The notes under the pieces are model-generated. The model had not been told where the DNA came from. It searched no databases and was given only the letters and a program-made list of their open reading frames with translations. Source: Shinella daejeonensis (GTDB taxonomy: Bacteria > Pseudomonadota > Alphaproteobacteria > Rhizobiales > Rhizobiaceae). Taken from it: DNA of 64,000 bases. A program made the translations under genes and the position numbers. The stretch is taken from NCBI RefSeq assembly GCF_024281235.1, contig NZ_JAHWXY010000001.1, positions 682,001 to 746,000 on the forward strand, written 5' to 3'. This document shows positions 49,719-58,699 of the stretch, one piece after another. Each line of letters opens with the position of its first letter. Position 1 is the stretch's first letter.

Positions 49719-51101
49719 GTGACCGGCAAGGCGCAAACCCTGCGCCAGCGGCTTGGCGCGGTCCTTGAAGGCTGGCGGCGGTTCGCCCGCTGGCTGCGAC
49801 GCCGCATGCCGACAGGCCTTTACGCACGCTCGCTGCTCATCATCATCCTGCCGATGGTGATCCTGCAAACGGTCGTCGCCTATGTCTTCATGGAGCGCCA
49901 CTGGCAACTCGTCACCCAGCGGCTGTCGATGGCCGTCACCCGCGACATAGCCGGCATCGTCGACCTCATCCAATCCTTTCCGGAGCCCGTCCAAACCGAC
50001 CAGATCGTTCGCATCGCCCGCGAAAGGCTGGCGCTCAATATCGCCATCGAACCGGGCACCGAACTGCCGCCGCCGCGCCCGAAGCCCTTCTTCAACATTC
50101 TCGACGAGATCCTGAGCGAGGAAATCCGCAAGCAGATCCGCCGTCCCTTCTGGATCGATACGGTGGGCGACAGCAATCTCGTGGAAATCCGCATCGTTCT
50201 CGACAACGAGGTCCTGCGCGTCTACGCCCGGCGCAACCAGGCCTATGCCTCCAATACCCATATCTTCATCCTGTGGATGGTCGGCACGTCGCTGGTGCTG
50301 ATCAGCATCGCCATCCTCTTCCTGCGCGGGCAGATCCGCCCGATCCTCGCGCTTGCCCGAGCGGCCGAAAGCTTTGGAAAGGGACAACCGACGCCGGAGG
50401 ATTTCGCACCGCGCGGAGCGGAGGAGGTACGCCGCGCCGGCCTTGCCTTCATCCTGATGCGCGAGCGCATCGAACGGCAGATCGAACAGCGGACAGCCAT
50501 GCTGACCGGCGTCAGCCACGACCTGCGCACGATACTGACCCGCTTCAAGTTGCAACTGGCGCTCGCCGGCGACAGCCCCGAACGCGAAGGACTGAACAGC
50601 GACGTCGCCGACATGGAGACGATGCTGGAGGGTTATCTCGCCTTCGCGCGCGGCCAGCAGGAGGAGGACGTCGCCCGCGTCAGCCTTTCCGGATATTTCC
50701 GCAAACTCGCCGCGGAGGCCGAACTGCACGGCTCCGCCTTCTCCAGCAGCGTCGATGGCGACGACGAGATTCTCGTCCGGCCCAACGCCTTCGCCCGGCT
50801 GATCGGCAATCTCGTCTCCAATGCCATGCGCCACGCCGCAAGCGTGCGCGTGACATCGGCAAACCGCGATACATGGCTGGAGATCACGATCGACGACGAT
50901 GGGCCGGGCATTCCGGAAAGCGCGCGCGAAGACGTCTTCAAGCCCTTCTTCCGCCTCGATACCGCGCGCAATCTCAACGCTTCCGGCACCGGCCTCGGCC
51001 TTGCCATCGCGCTCGACATCGCCCGCAGCCACGGCGGCGACGTCACGCTCGGCGACAGTCCGATGGGCGGGCTTCGGGTGACCGTGCGCCTGCCGGCCTG
51101 A
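49719..51101 (+). CDS. EnvZ-like sensor histidine kinase
   Basis: A 460-residue inner-membrane kinase with two transmembrane helices (SLLIIILPMVILQTVVAYVF about residue 37 and TSLVLISIAILFL about residue 190) bracketing a periplasmic sensor. It has a HAMP segment, the H-box GVSHDLRTILTRFK (about residue 268), the N-box NLVSNAMRHA, and the G and F boxes DDGPGIPE, FKPFFRLD and GTGLGLAIA. It should phosphorylate the adjacent regulator. The start is GTG with GGGGTGGA upstream, 22 bases after the regulator stop. Confidence 0.93.
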   Translation: MTGKAQTLRQRLGAVLEGWRRFARWLRRRMPTGLYARSLLIIILPMVILQTVVAYVFMERHWQLVTQRLSMAVTRDIAGIVDLIQSFPEPVQTDQIVRIARERLALNIAIEPGTELPPPRPKPFFNILDEILSEEIRKQIRRPFWIDTVGDSNLVEIRIVLDNEVLRVYARRNQAYASNTHIFILWMVGTSLVLISIAILFLRGQIRPILALARAAESFGKGQPTPEDFAPRGAEEVRRAGLAFILMRERIERQIEQRTAMLTGVSHDLRTILTRFKLQLALAGDSPEREGLNSDVADMETMLEGYLAFARGQQEEDVARVSLSGYFRKLAAEAELHGSAFSSSVDGDDEILVRPNAFARLIGNLVSNAMRHAASVRVTSANRDTWLEITIDDDGPGIPESAREDVFKPFFRLDTARNLNASGTGLGLAIALDIARSHGGDVTLGDSPMGGLRVTVRLPA

Positions 51102-51104
51102 GGG

Positions 51105-51446
51105 CTACATCAGCCGGTGGCCGTTCGGCACCGGCTGCTCGACGGCGGCCAGCACGATCGCGCCGTCACCGTCCGCAAAGCCCAGCGTCAGGACCTCGGA
51201 ACGCACCGGCCCGATCTGGCGCGGCGGGAAATTGACGACGCCCAGCACCTGCCGGCCCACCAGCCCTTCCGGCGTATAGTGCACGGTGATCTGGGCCGAG
51301 GATTTCTTCAGGCCGATGTCCGGTCCGAAATCGATCACCAGCTTGTAGGCCGGCTTGCGCGCCTCGGGAAAGAGATCGGCCTCGACGATGGTGCCGACAC
51401 GGATGTCGACCCGTTCGAAATCGGCAAAAGTGATGGTCTCGCTCAT
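51105..51446 (-). CDS. csaA: CsaA, tRNA-binding-domain protein
   Basis: A 113-residue stand-alone tRNA-binding (EMAP/OB-fold) protein: DFERVDIRVGTIVEADLFPE, KPAYKLVIDFGPDIGLKKSS, VGRQVLGVVNFPPRQIG and SEVLTLGF are all characteristic of CsaA. It is proposed as a secretion-related chaperone or tRNA-binding factor; its role in rhizobia is unproven. The kinase gene ends 3 bases away on the opposite strand. Confidence 0.93.
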   Translation of the reverse strand: MSETITFADFERVDIRVGTIVEADLFPEARKPAYKLVIDFGPDIGLKKSSAQITVHYTPEGLVGRQVLGVVNFPPRQIGPVRSEVLTLGFADGDGAIVLAAVEQPVPNGHRLM

Positions 51447-51530
51447 GAAATATCCTCGATCGATGCCGAGCTTCCTGCCGGCAAGAGCCTGTGGCCTTCC
51501 AGCGGGAAACAGGACCAGCGGGCGGAACGG

Positions 51531-52349
51531 TCAGCCCGCCAGTTCTTCCGCCCGCTTGCGGGCAGCGGCGACCGCCTTGTCGAAAAGCGGCTGCATGCCG
51601 TCTTCCGCCATCAACACCGCCAGCGCCGCCGCCGTGGTGCCGCCCGGCGAGGTCACATTCTGACGCAACCGGCCCGCGTCATCGGGGGACTGATGAAGCA
51701 ATTCACCAGCCCCCGAGACGGTTTCCCGTGCCAGACGCATGGCGAGGTCCGCCGGCAGGCCGAGCTTGCGGCCTGCTTCCGCCATGCACTCCACGAGATA
51801 GAAGACATAGGCCGGCCCGCTGCCCGAAAGGGCGGTGACCGCATCGATGTCGGCTTCGCTTTCGACCCATTCGACCGGGCCGCTCACCTTCAGCAGACCA
51901 TCGACGGTCCCGCGTTGGGCGGCGGTGGTCCGGGCGTTGGCGAAGGCCCCGGTAACGCCGCGTCCGACCATGGCCGGCGTATTGGGCATGGCGCGCACCA
52001 TCGCGGCCTCGCCGAGATGGCTTTCCAGATTGGCGAGCGTCTTGCCGGCGGCGACCGATACGACCACCGTGTGCGGCCCGACGAGCCCTTTCAGCGGCGG
52101 CAGGACCTGATCGACGACCTGCGGCTTCACCGCGATAAACAGCACCCCGGCCTCCAGGCCTTCCGGCGCGGCGGTAACATGGCGGGCGCCGTTTTCGGCG
52201 ATCAGCGCCGCCATCGCCGGCGCCGGACCGGGATCGACGACGAGAACCGACGCGCCGGGAACGCCGCTCTTCAGCCAGCCCGCCAGCATGGCGCCGCCCA
52301 TATTGCCCGCGCCGACAAGAACGATGGGGCCGGTTTCCGCAATAGTCAT
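51531..52349 (-). CDS. proC: Pyrroline-5-carboxylate reductase ProC
   Basis: The 272-residue enzyme performs the last step of proline synthesis with NAD(P)H. The Rossmann motif is VLVGAGNMGGAMLAGWLKSG, then VFIAVKPQV-like FIAVKPQVVDQVLP, RAMPNTPAMVGRGVTG, and the active-site block ALSGSGPAYVFYLVECMAEA plus VTSPGGTTAAAL. The start at 52349 lies 2 bases after the YbjN gene stop, so the two are likely coupled. Confidence 0.96.
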   Translation of the reverse strand: MTIAETGPIVLVGAGNMGGAMLAGWLKSGVPGASVLVVDPGPAPAMAALIAENGARHVTAAPEGLEAGVLFIAVKPQVVDQVLPPLKGLVGPHTVVVSVAAGKTLANLESHLGEAAMVRAMPNTPAMVGRGVTGAFANARTTAAQRGTVDGLLKVSGPVEWVESEADIDAVTALSGSGPAYVFYLVECMAEAGRKLGLPADLAMRLARETVSGAGELLHQSPDDAGRLRQNVTSPGGTTAAALAVLMAEDGMQPLFDKAVAAARKRAEELAG

Positions 52350-52351
52350 GC

Positions 52352-52852
52352 TCACGCCTCTCCGTGTGTCTCGAACAGGACGGCATCGACCGCCGACTGG
52401 GCGTCCATACCGGACCAGACGACGAACTGGAACGCCTGGAAATAGGCCTCGCAGGCTTCGAGCGCGCTCGAAAGCAGCACCTCGACCTGACGGTTCGTCG
52501 GCTCCGCCCCGCCGGCCAGCAACAGCGACTGGCGGAAAATCACCACGTCCTCGCGCCGCCAAAGATCGAAATGCCCCATCAGCACCTGGCCGTTCACATG
52601 CGACAGCAGGCACAGCACTTCGTTGACCCGGCTTTCGGGGACCTTGATATCGAAGGCGCAGGCCAGATGCAGCGCCTCGAATTCCTCCATCCAGGAAAAG
52701 GAGACGTGGTAGTCCGCCCATTTTCCCGCGACGGTCATCGCGATCTCGTCCTCGCCGGAGCGTTCGAAGCTCCAGTCGTTATTGGCGGCGACAAACTCGA
52801 TCATGTCGACCGGGTTGGACTGACGTCCGATATCCAATTCCATCAAGCTCAT
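52352..52852 (-). CDS. YbjN-domain protein
   Basis: A 166-residue protein of the YbjN family: IEFVAANNDWSFERSGEDEI, YHVSFSWMEEFEALHLACAF, EVLCLLSHVNGQVLMGHFDL and FVVWSGMDAQSAVDAVLFET. The fold resembles type III secretion chaperones; in Escherichia YbjN is linked to stress responses and a function here is not established. It precedes proC by 2 bases. Confidence 0.87.
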   Translation of the reverse strand: MSLMELDIGRQSNPVDMIEFVAANNDWSFERSGEDEIAMTVAGKWADYHVSFSWMEEFEALHLACAFDIKVPESRVNEVLCLLSHVNGQVLMGHFDLWRREDVVIFRQSLLLAGGAEPTNRQVEVLLSSALEACEAYFQAFQFVVWSGMDAQSAVDAVLFETHGEA

Positions 52853-53239
52853 GCGTCACCCTCTCGGCCGGCGGGCATGCGTCATCGCGCCTACACGCGC
52901 CACGCGGCAAACCATTATCCTGTCCAACACTGAATGATTGCCCGGCTTTTGCGCAGTCTGGGCGATCTACCCTGCCCGAACCTTGCGCCGTCCGTTTCGA
53001 ATCATCTTTTAAAATCAGTGTATAACGGCGGAGTCATGACGCCAGCCCCCAGGCCCCCGTTTTGTCCGCACGGTTGTGGAAAGAGGCTGTGAAAATGATT
53101 CAGGCCGAAGCCTTAAGAGATTCAGCCAAAAGAGCTTTTTGGAAGTGTCCACAGGGGTAAAAATTTTATTAAAAAAAACGGTTGGCGCGGTCGTGACCGC
53201 CCCAACCGAATCTCGTCTGTGCCGGAACGAAACGACGGC
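52853..53239. other. 387-base AT-richer intergenic region
   Basis: No gene is supported. It holds TTTTAAAATCAG and TATAAC stretches near 53010-53024, DnaA-box-like TTGTGGAAA (53075-53083) and TGTCCACAG (53147-53155), two GATTC (GANTC methylation) sites, a CCAAAA-GAGCT-TTTTGG hairpin near 53125-53141, and the terminator of the minus-strand gene that follows. It stands out in base composition from the rest of the window. Confidence 0.5.
53172..53208 (-). terminator. Terminator of the UbiK-like gene
   Basis: On the minus strand a 12-bp stem with one mismatch (53197-53208 with 53181-53192) is followed by eight T (53172-53179). Confidence 0.85.
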
Positions 53240-53497
53240 TTACTCGCTGGCCGGCAGCCGGGCCTCCAGCGCCTCGATGCGCTTGCGCAACGCCTCGTTC
53301 TCGTCGCGCGCCCGGATCGCCATTTCCCGTACCGCCTCGAATTCCTCGCGCTTGACGAGATCGAGACCGTTCAACGCGCGCTCGGCCTGCGCGCGGAACA
53401 TGGTTTCCGCCTCGCGGCGCACCCCCTGGGCAGCGCCGGCCGCATCGGTCATCAGCTTGGCGAAGTCGTCGAGAATGCGGTTCGTACCGTTGGTCAT
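53240..53497 (-). CDS. UbiK/BMFP-family accessory protein
   Basis: An 85-residue coiled-coil protein: MTNGTNRILDDFAKLMTDAA, then an amphipathic helix and a C-terminal REEFEAVREMAIRARDENEA-type coil ending in EALEARL. It matches the membrane-fusogenic BMFP/UbiK family, a ubiquinone-synthesis accessory factor in Escherichia. The start at 53497 follows GGAGGGC and gives the usual length. It diverges from lgt. Confidence 0.87.
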   Translation of the reverse strand: MTNGTNRILDDFAKLMTDAAGAAQGVRREAETMFRAQAERALNGLDLVKREEFEAVREMAIRARDENEALRKRIEALEARLPASE

Positions 53498-53709
53498 GAC
53501 ATGCCCTCCTCGGGAGTGGGTTTCCTGACGCGCCGCCCCGCAGGACCGCGTCCTGTCGGCTGAGGTAGGGCCTGACACGCCGCCTTGCAAGCGGATTCCG
53601 GTGGATCACCGCCCTTCCCGCCCGCCCGGACCGGTGCTTTGTCGCTTTCGCGCCTTGACCCTGCCACAAGCCGCCCCCATGTTCCGCGAAAACTGGAAGA
53701 CGCATCCCC

Positions 53710-54555
53710 TTGACAAGTCCCGCCACGCTTTTCGCCATCCTGCCCTTTCCCGAGATCGACCCCGTCGCCTTCTCGGTCGGGCCGGTCGCCGTCCACTGGT
53801 ACGGCATCGCCTATGTGGCCGGCATCATGCTGGGCTGGCTTTACGCCCGCCGGCTGCTGGCGACGCCCGGCCTCTGGGGCGGCGAACCGCCGATGACGCG
53901 CGAGGCGCTCGACGACTTCCTCGTCTGGGCCGCCGCCGGCATCATCCTCGGCGGACGCATCGGCTACATTCTCTTCTACGACTTCGACAACGTGCTGGCC
54001 GATCCGCTGCGCGCCGTCCAGATATGGAACGGCGGCATGTCCTTTCACGGCGGCCTGCTCGGCACCACCGTCGCCATGGCGCTTTTCGCAAGACGCCGCG
54101 GCATCGCCATCTGGAGCCTGTTCGACATCGTCTCCGCCGTCGTGCCGATCGGGCTGTTCTTCGGGCGCGTCGCCAATTTCATCAACGGCGAACTATGGGG
54201 CCGACTCTCCGACGCGCCCTGGGCCGTGGTCTTTCCCGAAGCCGGCCCCTTCGCCCGCCATCCGAGCCAGCTTTACGAAGCGGGTCTCGAAGGCATCGTG
54301 CTGCTGCTTCTGCTGGCGCTCGCCATCTATCGCTTCGGCGCGCTGAAGCGCCCCGGCCTCGTTACCGGGTTTTTCGTCAGCGGCTACGCCTTGTCGCGCA
54401 TCACGGTCGAATTCTTCCGCGAGCCGGACGCCCAGCTCGGCTACCTCGCCGGCGGCTGGCTCACCATGGGCATGCTTTTGTCGCTGCCGATGCTCGCCAT
54501 CGGCCTGTGGGCCATCTTCCGGACGCGCCCCGCCCGCGCCACCTCCGACCTCTGA
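53710..54555 (+). CDS. lgt: Prolipoprotein diacylglyceryl transferase Lgt
   Basis: The 281-residue inner-membrane enzyme attaches diacylglycerol to the lipobox cysteine of prolipoproteins. [20 protein letters not shown], the signature [12 protein letters not shown], the [13 protein letters not shown] block and [17 protein letters not shown] are all conserved, over about seven helices. No ATG fits the N-terminus; TTG at 53710 is the best start and gives [20 protein letters not shown]. Confidence 0.94.
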   Translation: MTSPATLFAILPFPEIDPVAFSVGPVAVHWYGIAYVAGIMLGWLYARRLLATPGLWGGEPPMTREALDDFLVWAAAGIILGGRIGYILFYDFDNVLADPLRAVQIWNGGMSFHGGLLGTTVAMALFARRRGIAIWSLFDIVSAVVPIGLFFGRVANFINGELWGRLSDAPWAVVFPEAGPFARHPSQLYEAGLEGIVLLLLLALAIYRFGALKRPGLVTGFFVSGYALSRITVEFFREPDAQLGYLAGGWLTMGMLLSLPMLAIGLWAIFRTRPARATSDL

Positions 54556-54568
54556 CCGGAACCGCCCC

Positions 54569-55669
54569 ATGCCGACGCCCCTTGCCCGCAAGCTCAAGGC
54601 CCTCATCCGCGCTGCCGGCCCGATCAGCGTGACGGACTATTTCTCGCTGTGCCTGGCGGATCCGGAGTACGGCTACTACCGCACCCGCGACCCCTTCGGG
54701 ACCGCCGGCGATTTCGTCACGGCGCCGGAAATAAGCCAGCTGTTCGGGGAGATGCTCGGCGTCTTCCTCGTCCATGCCTGGCAGAAACACGGCGCGCCGG
54801 CAAATGTCCGCATCGCCGAGATCGGCCCCGGCCGCGGCACGATGATGGCCGACATGCTTCGTGTCATCGCCCGCCTTGCCCCCCCGCTCCATCAGTCCGC
54901 CACGGTCCACCTCGTCGAGACGAGCCCGAAGCTGCGCGCCATCCAGCGCGAGACCCTCGGCACCCACGCCTCCCGCATCACCTGGCACGACAGTTTCGAG
55001 GAACTGCCGGACGGTTTCGTGCTTTTGGCGGCAAACGAGCTTTTCGACGCCATCCCGATCCGGCAATTCGTCAAGACCGCCTCGGGTTTCCGCGAACGCA
55101 TGGTCGGCCTCGACGCGGAAGGCAGCCTCACCTTCGCCGCCGGCGTCGCCGGCATCGACCCGGCGCTGCTGCCCGATCACCATCGCGCCATGCCCGAGGG
55201 CGCCATTTTCGAGATCGCGCCGGCCCGCGAAGCCGTAATGGCGACCATCGGCGAACGGATCGCCCGTTTCGGCGGCACCGCGCTGGTGATCGACTACGGC
55301 CATCTGGCGTCCGGCTTCGGCGATACCTTGCAGGCCGTCCTGAAACATGAATTCGACCCGCCGCTCGCCCATCCCGGGGAAGCGGATCTGACGAGCCATG
55401 TGGACTTCGAAAGGCTCGCGGCGGCAGCCGTCGATGCGGGGCTGCATATCCACGGCGCGGTGCATCAGGGCGATTTTCTCGTCGGCCTCGGCATCGGCGA
55501 GCGCGCCTCCTCGCTCGGCCGCGATCGCGACGCCATGACGCAGGAAACCATCCGCCTGGATGTGGAGCGGCTGGCCGGCGCCGGCGCCGGCAATATGGGC
55601 GATCTCTTCAAGGTGCTCGCCGTCGGCAGCGCGCCTCTGGCGCTTTTTCCCTTCCGTCGGCCCGATTGA
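54569..55669 (+). CDS. MidA/NDUFAF7-like class I SAM-dependent methyltransferase
   Basis: A 366-residue protein of COG1565: ISVTDYFSLCLADPEYGYYR, GTAGDFVTAPEISQLFGEML, the SAM-binding IAEIGPGRGTMMADMLR (about residue 86), ANELFDAIPIRQF and ALVIDYGH. Mitochondrial NDUFAF7 dimethylates an arginine of a complex I subunit; a similar role in bacteria is inference. It starts 13 bases after lgt. Confidence 0.9.
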   Translation: MPTPLARKLKALIRAAGPISVTDYFSLCLADPEYGYYRTRDPFGTAGDFVTAPEISQLFGEMLGVFLVHAWQKHGAPANVRIAEIGPGRGTMMADMLRVIARLAPPLHQSATVHLVETSPKLRAIQRETLGTHASRITWHDSFEELPDGFVLLAANELFDAIPIRQFVKTASGFRERMVGLDAEGSLTFAAGVAGIDPALLPDHHRAMPEGAIFEIAPAREAVMATIGERIARFGGTALVIDYGHLASGFGDTLQAVLKHEFDPPLAHPGEADLTSHVDFERLAAAAVDAGLHIHGAVHQGDFLVGLGIGERASSLGRDRDAMTQETIRLDVERLAGAGAGNMGDLFKVLAVGSAPLALFPFRRPD

Positions 55670-55753
55670 CACAAGGGACGGGGGAAGACAACATCGGGCC
55701 GATTTGCGTCCGCCGCAATGCAGCCTGCCCCTAACCAGCCCAGCCGAGAGACG

Positions 55754-56545
55754 ATGAACGACCCTGCGCCCGTCCTTCCCATCGAAAGCCCCCTGCTGGC
55801 CGCAAAGGCGGGAAATGCTGCGCGCCACGGCTTTTTCACCCGTACCGGCGGCGTATCGGCCAATCTCTACCGCGGCCTCAACGTCGGTTTCGGCTCCAAG
55901 GACGAACGCGGCCACGTCGCGGAAAACCGCGCCCGCGTCTGCCGCTGGTTCGGCGTCGCCCCGCAGCGGCTCGCGACCGTCCACCAGGTCCATTCTCCCG
56001 ATGTGGTGACGGTCGGTGAAGACCATGACGGCGCGCGCCGGCAGGCCGACGCTCTCGTCACCGCCACGCCGGAGCTGGTGATCGGCGTGCTGACGGCCGA
56101 TTGCGGCCCGATCCTGTTTTGCGATCCGCAGGCGGGCGTGGCGGGTGCTGCCCATGCCGGATGGAAAGGCGCATTGGGCGGCGTGCTCGAAAACACCATC
56201 GCCGCCATGGAACGGCTCGGCGCGAAGCGGGAACGCATCGCAGCCTGCCTCGGCCCTTCGATCGGCCCGCAGAATTATGAGGTCGGCCCGGAATTCGTCG
56301 AGCGCTTCGTGACGGCCGATCCGGATTATGAACGCTTCTTCGTCCCCTCGGACAAGCCCGGTCATGCCATGTTCGACCTGCCGGGGCTGACGACCGAACG
56401 GTTGACGAAGGCCGGCGTCGCGGCGGAAAATCTCGATCTCTGCACCTATCCGGACGAGGAGCGCTTCTTCTCCTACCGGCGCGCGACCCATCGGGGCGAG
56501 CCGGACTATGGCCGACAGATGTCGGCGATCATGATCAGGGCGTGA
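55754..56545 (+). CDS. pgeF: PgeF, peptidoglycan-editing multicopper-oxidase-like (YfiH) factor
   Basis: A 263-residue DUF152/YfiH protein. GFFTRTGGVSANLYRGLNVG, VHQVHSPDVVTV, LTADCGPILF with the conserved Asp-Cys, AAHAGWKGALGGVLENT (His) and the later CTYPDEERFFSYRR are the family marks. In Escherichia it removes L-Ser from misloaded peptidoglycan precursors; older annotations say laccase. A start at 55718 is the alternative. Confidence 0.9.
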   Translation: MNDPAPVLPIESPLLAAKAGNAARHGFFTRTGGVSANLYRGLNVGFGSKDERGHVAENRARVCRWFGVAPQRLATVHQVHSPDVVTVGEDHDGARRQADALVTATPELVIGVLTADCGPILFCDPQAGVAGAAHAGWKGALGGVLENTIAAMERLGAKRERIAACLGPSIGPQNYEVGPEFVERFVTADPDYERFFVPSDKPGHAMFDLPGLTTERLTKAGVAAENLDLCTYPDEERFFSYRRATHRGEPDYGRQMSAIMIRA

Positions 56546-56571
56546 TGCCCGCAGACGAGGGAGGACGAGCG

Positions 56572-57723
56572 ATGGCTCTTCCGTTCGACACAGAAGAATA
56601 CGCCAATCGGCTCCAGCGCCTGACGGCCCGCATGCGGGAGGAGAAGCTGGACGCCATGCTGCTTTTCGCGCAGGAAAGCATGTATTGGCTGACCGGCTTC
56701 GACAGCACCGGCTACGCCTTCTTCCAGACGCTGGTGGTGACGGCGGACGGCGCCATGCAGCTGCTCACCCGCTCCGCCGACCTGCGACAGGCGCGCAACA
56801 CCTCCACCATCGAGAAGATCGAGGTCTGGATCGACCGCGCCAATGCCGATCCGACCATGGATCTGAAGGGCCTGCTGTCGGACCTCGACCTGCTCGGCTG
56901 CCGCATCGGCGTCGAATACGATACTCACGGGCTGACCGGCCGCAACGCGCGGCTGCTCGATCGCCAGCTCCAGAGTTTCGGCGAGATCGTCGACGCCTCC
57001 GGCCTCGTCAACCGGCTGCGCCTCGTCAAGAGCCCGGCCGAGATCGCCTGCGTGGAGACCGCAGCGCAGCTTGCCGACACGGCGCTCGATGCGGCGCTGC
57101 CGCTGATCCGGCCCGGCGCGGACGAGGCGGCGATCCTCGCGGCCATGCAGGGCGCGGTCCTTTCCGGCGGCGGCGACTATCCGGCCAGCGATTTCGTCAT
57201 CGGCTCGGGCCCCGATGCGCTGCTCTGCCGCTACAAATCCGGCCGGCGCAGGCTTGAGGCCAACGATCAGCTCACCCTCGAATGGGCGGGCGTCAGCGCC
57301 CATTACCACGCCACGATGATGCGCACCGTTCTCATCGGGGAGCCAACCAATCGCCACCGGGAGCTTTACAGCGCCTGCCGCGAAACGATCCAGGCGATCG
57401 AGATGGTGTTGCGTCCCGGCCATTCCTTCGGCAGCGTCTTCGACACCCATGCGCGCATCATGGACGAGCGCGGGCTCGCCCGCCACCGGCTCAACACCTG
57501 CGGCTATTCCCTCGGCGCGCGTTTCTCGCCCACCTGGGTCGACCACCAGACCTTCCACGCCGGAAACCCCCAGGAAATCGAGCCGAATATGTCCCTCTTC
57601 GTGCATATGATCATCATGGATTCCGATTCCGGAACCGCCATGACGCTCGGCCAGACTTATCTGACGACAACGGATACCCCGAAGCCGCTATCGCGTTTCG
57701 GCCTCGATTTCATCGAGATCTGA
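56572..57723 (+). CDS. M24-fold protein lacking metal ligands (creatinase/ectoine-hydrolase-like)
   Basis: A 383-residue two-domain protein with the pita-bread fold of Xaa-Pro peptidases (MLLFAQESMYWLTGFDSTGY at the N-terminal domain). All five metal ligands appear changed: LTLEWAGVSAHYHATMMRT keeps neither Asp, CGYSLG has Tyr for His, MSLFVHMIIM has His for Glu, and the final Glu block reads TLGQTYLTT. This is the pattern of metal-independent members such as creatinase and ectoine hydrolase DoeA. The start at 56572 follows GGGAGGA. Confidence 0.8.
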   Translation: MALPFDTEEYANRLQRLTARMREEKLDAMLLFAQESMYWLTGFDSTGYAFFQTLVVTADGAMQLLTRSADLRQARNTSTIEKIEVWIDRANADPTMDLKGLLSDLDLLGCRIGVEYDTHGLTGRNARLLDRQLQSFGEIVDASGLVNRLRLVKSPAEIACVETAAQLADTALDAALPLIRPGADEAAILAAMQGAVLSGGGDYPASDFVIGSGPDALLCRYKSGRRRLEANDQLTLEWAGVSAHYHATMMRTVLIGEPTNRHRELYSACRETIQAIEMVLRPGHSFGSVFDTHARIMDERGLARHRLNTCGYSLGARFSPTWVDHQTFHAGNPQEIEPNMSLFVHMIIMDSDSGTAMTLGQTYLTTTDTPKPLSRFGLDFIEI

Positions 57724-57844
57724 GCCCGGAATCCGGCCGGCAGGCGATATCCCGCAATTGACAGCCGGCCGGCCGGCCCCCCATAAAACCGTGCGGGAAA
57801 CGAAGGGGGCCCCGGGAGTCTCCGCAAGAACACGGACGACGACG

Positions 57845-58570
57845 ATGCATGAGCTGACGAAACGGCTGGCGCTCATCGGCCTTGTGGCCATCCTTGGCGG
57901 TTGCAACAGCACGGATGCGCTGACGCCGCAGGTGGATGTCGGGGGCAGCTTCAACTCGCCCCCGGTCACCCAGAGCGACCTCGACCGGATGAGCGCCGAG
58001 CAGACGCCTGCCGCCCCGCGGCAATCCGCCTTCACCGAAACCGGCGATACCGGCAGTCCGGCCGCCAATACGCTGCAAGCCCAGGCCGACGCGCTCGCCC
58101 GCAATGCCTCCCGGCAGCAGCCCGCAGGCGGCGAAGCAGCACGGGTAGCGGTGGAGGAACCGGCGCAGGCGCAGGAAACGGCCGCCGCCGCACCCGCGCA
58201 ATCGGCCGGTTCCGTCCGTTTCCTGCCGATCATCGGCGCGCCGGTGCAGGCCGTCACGCCGCTTTCCAAACGGCTGGCGAGCGAAGCCGGCGCAAGCGGC
58301 ATCACCATCAAGAGTTCGTCCGACAATTCCAGCCAGCATATCCTCAAGGGTTATTTTTCGGCGATGGCCGACAAGGGAAAGACGACCGTGATCTACGTCT
58401 GGGACGTGCTCGATCCCGGGGGCGCGCGGCTGCACCGCATCCAGGGGCAGGAAACCGTCGAGGGACAGGCTGGCGATCCATGGGCCACCGTCCCGGCCCG
58501 CACGATGGAGGACATCGCCAGCACGACGATCCGCCAATATCTGGAGTGGCGTGATGGCGCGCGGGGATAA
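57845..58570 (+). CDS. Exported lipoprotein of unknown function
   Basis: A 241-residue protein with a lipoprotein signal (LTKRLALIGLVAILGGCNST, lipobox LGGC, Cys about residue 20). A long Ala/Gln/Pro-rich linker follows (about residues 45-120), then a compact C-terminal domain (SVRFLPIIGAPVQAVTPLSK, then HILKGYFSAMADKGKTTVIY and a Trp-containing end). This resembles conserved rhizobial lipoproteins; the function is unknown. It lies 122 bases downstream of the M24 gene in the same direction. Confidence 0.75.
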   Translation: MHELTKRLALIGLVAILGGCNSTDALTPQVDVGGSFNSPPVTQSDLDRMSAEQTPAAPRQSAFTETGDTGSPAANTLQAQADALARNASRQQPAGGEAARVAVEEPAQAQETAAAAPAQSAGSVRFLPIIGAPVQAVTPLSKRLASEAGASGITIKSSSDNSSQHILKGYFSAMADKGKTTVIYVWDVLDPGGARLHRIQGQETVEGQAGDPWATVPARTMEDIASTTIRQYLEWRDGARG

Positions 58571-58636
58571 TGTTCCGACGCATCCTTCGTCTATCATACG
58601 AAATTCACAGAAACGCCGCCGAAATCCGGCAAAGCC

Positions 58637-58665
58637 CTTGCATTCGCCTGTGGTGCCGCTTAAAG
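58637..58665 (+). promoter_or_regulatory. Candidate promoter of prs
   Basis: CTTGCA (58637-58642) and TTAAAG (58660-58665) are separated by 17 bases, 35 bases before the prs start. Match to the rhizobial CTTGAC/CTATAT pattern is partial. Confidence 0.35.
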
Positions 58666-58699
58666 GCGGGCCATCAGCATAGATACAGGCGGACCATAG

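Noticed and set aside
53040-53160. Chromosomal replication origin suggested by DnaA-like boxes
   Set aside because: Only two imperfect boxes and no origin-linked genes such as hemE, parA or dnaA nearby; rhizobial origins lie elsewhere.
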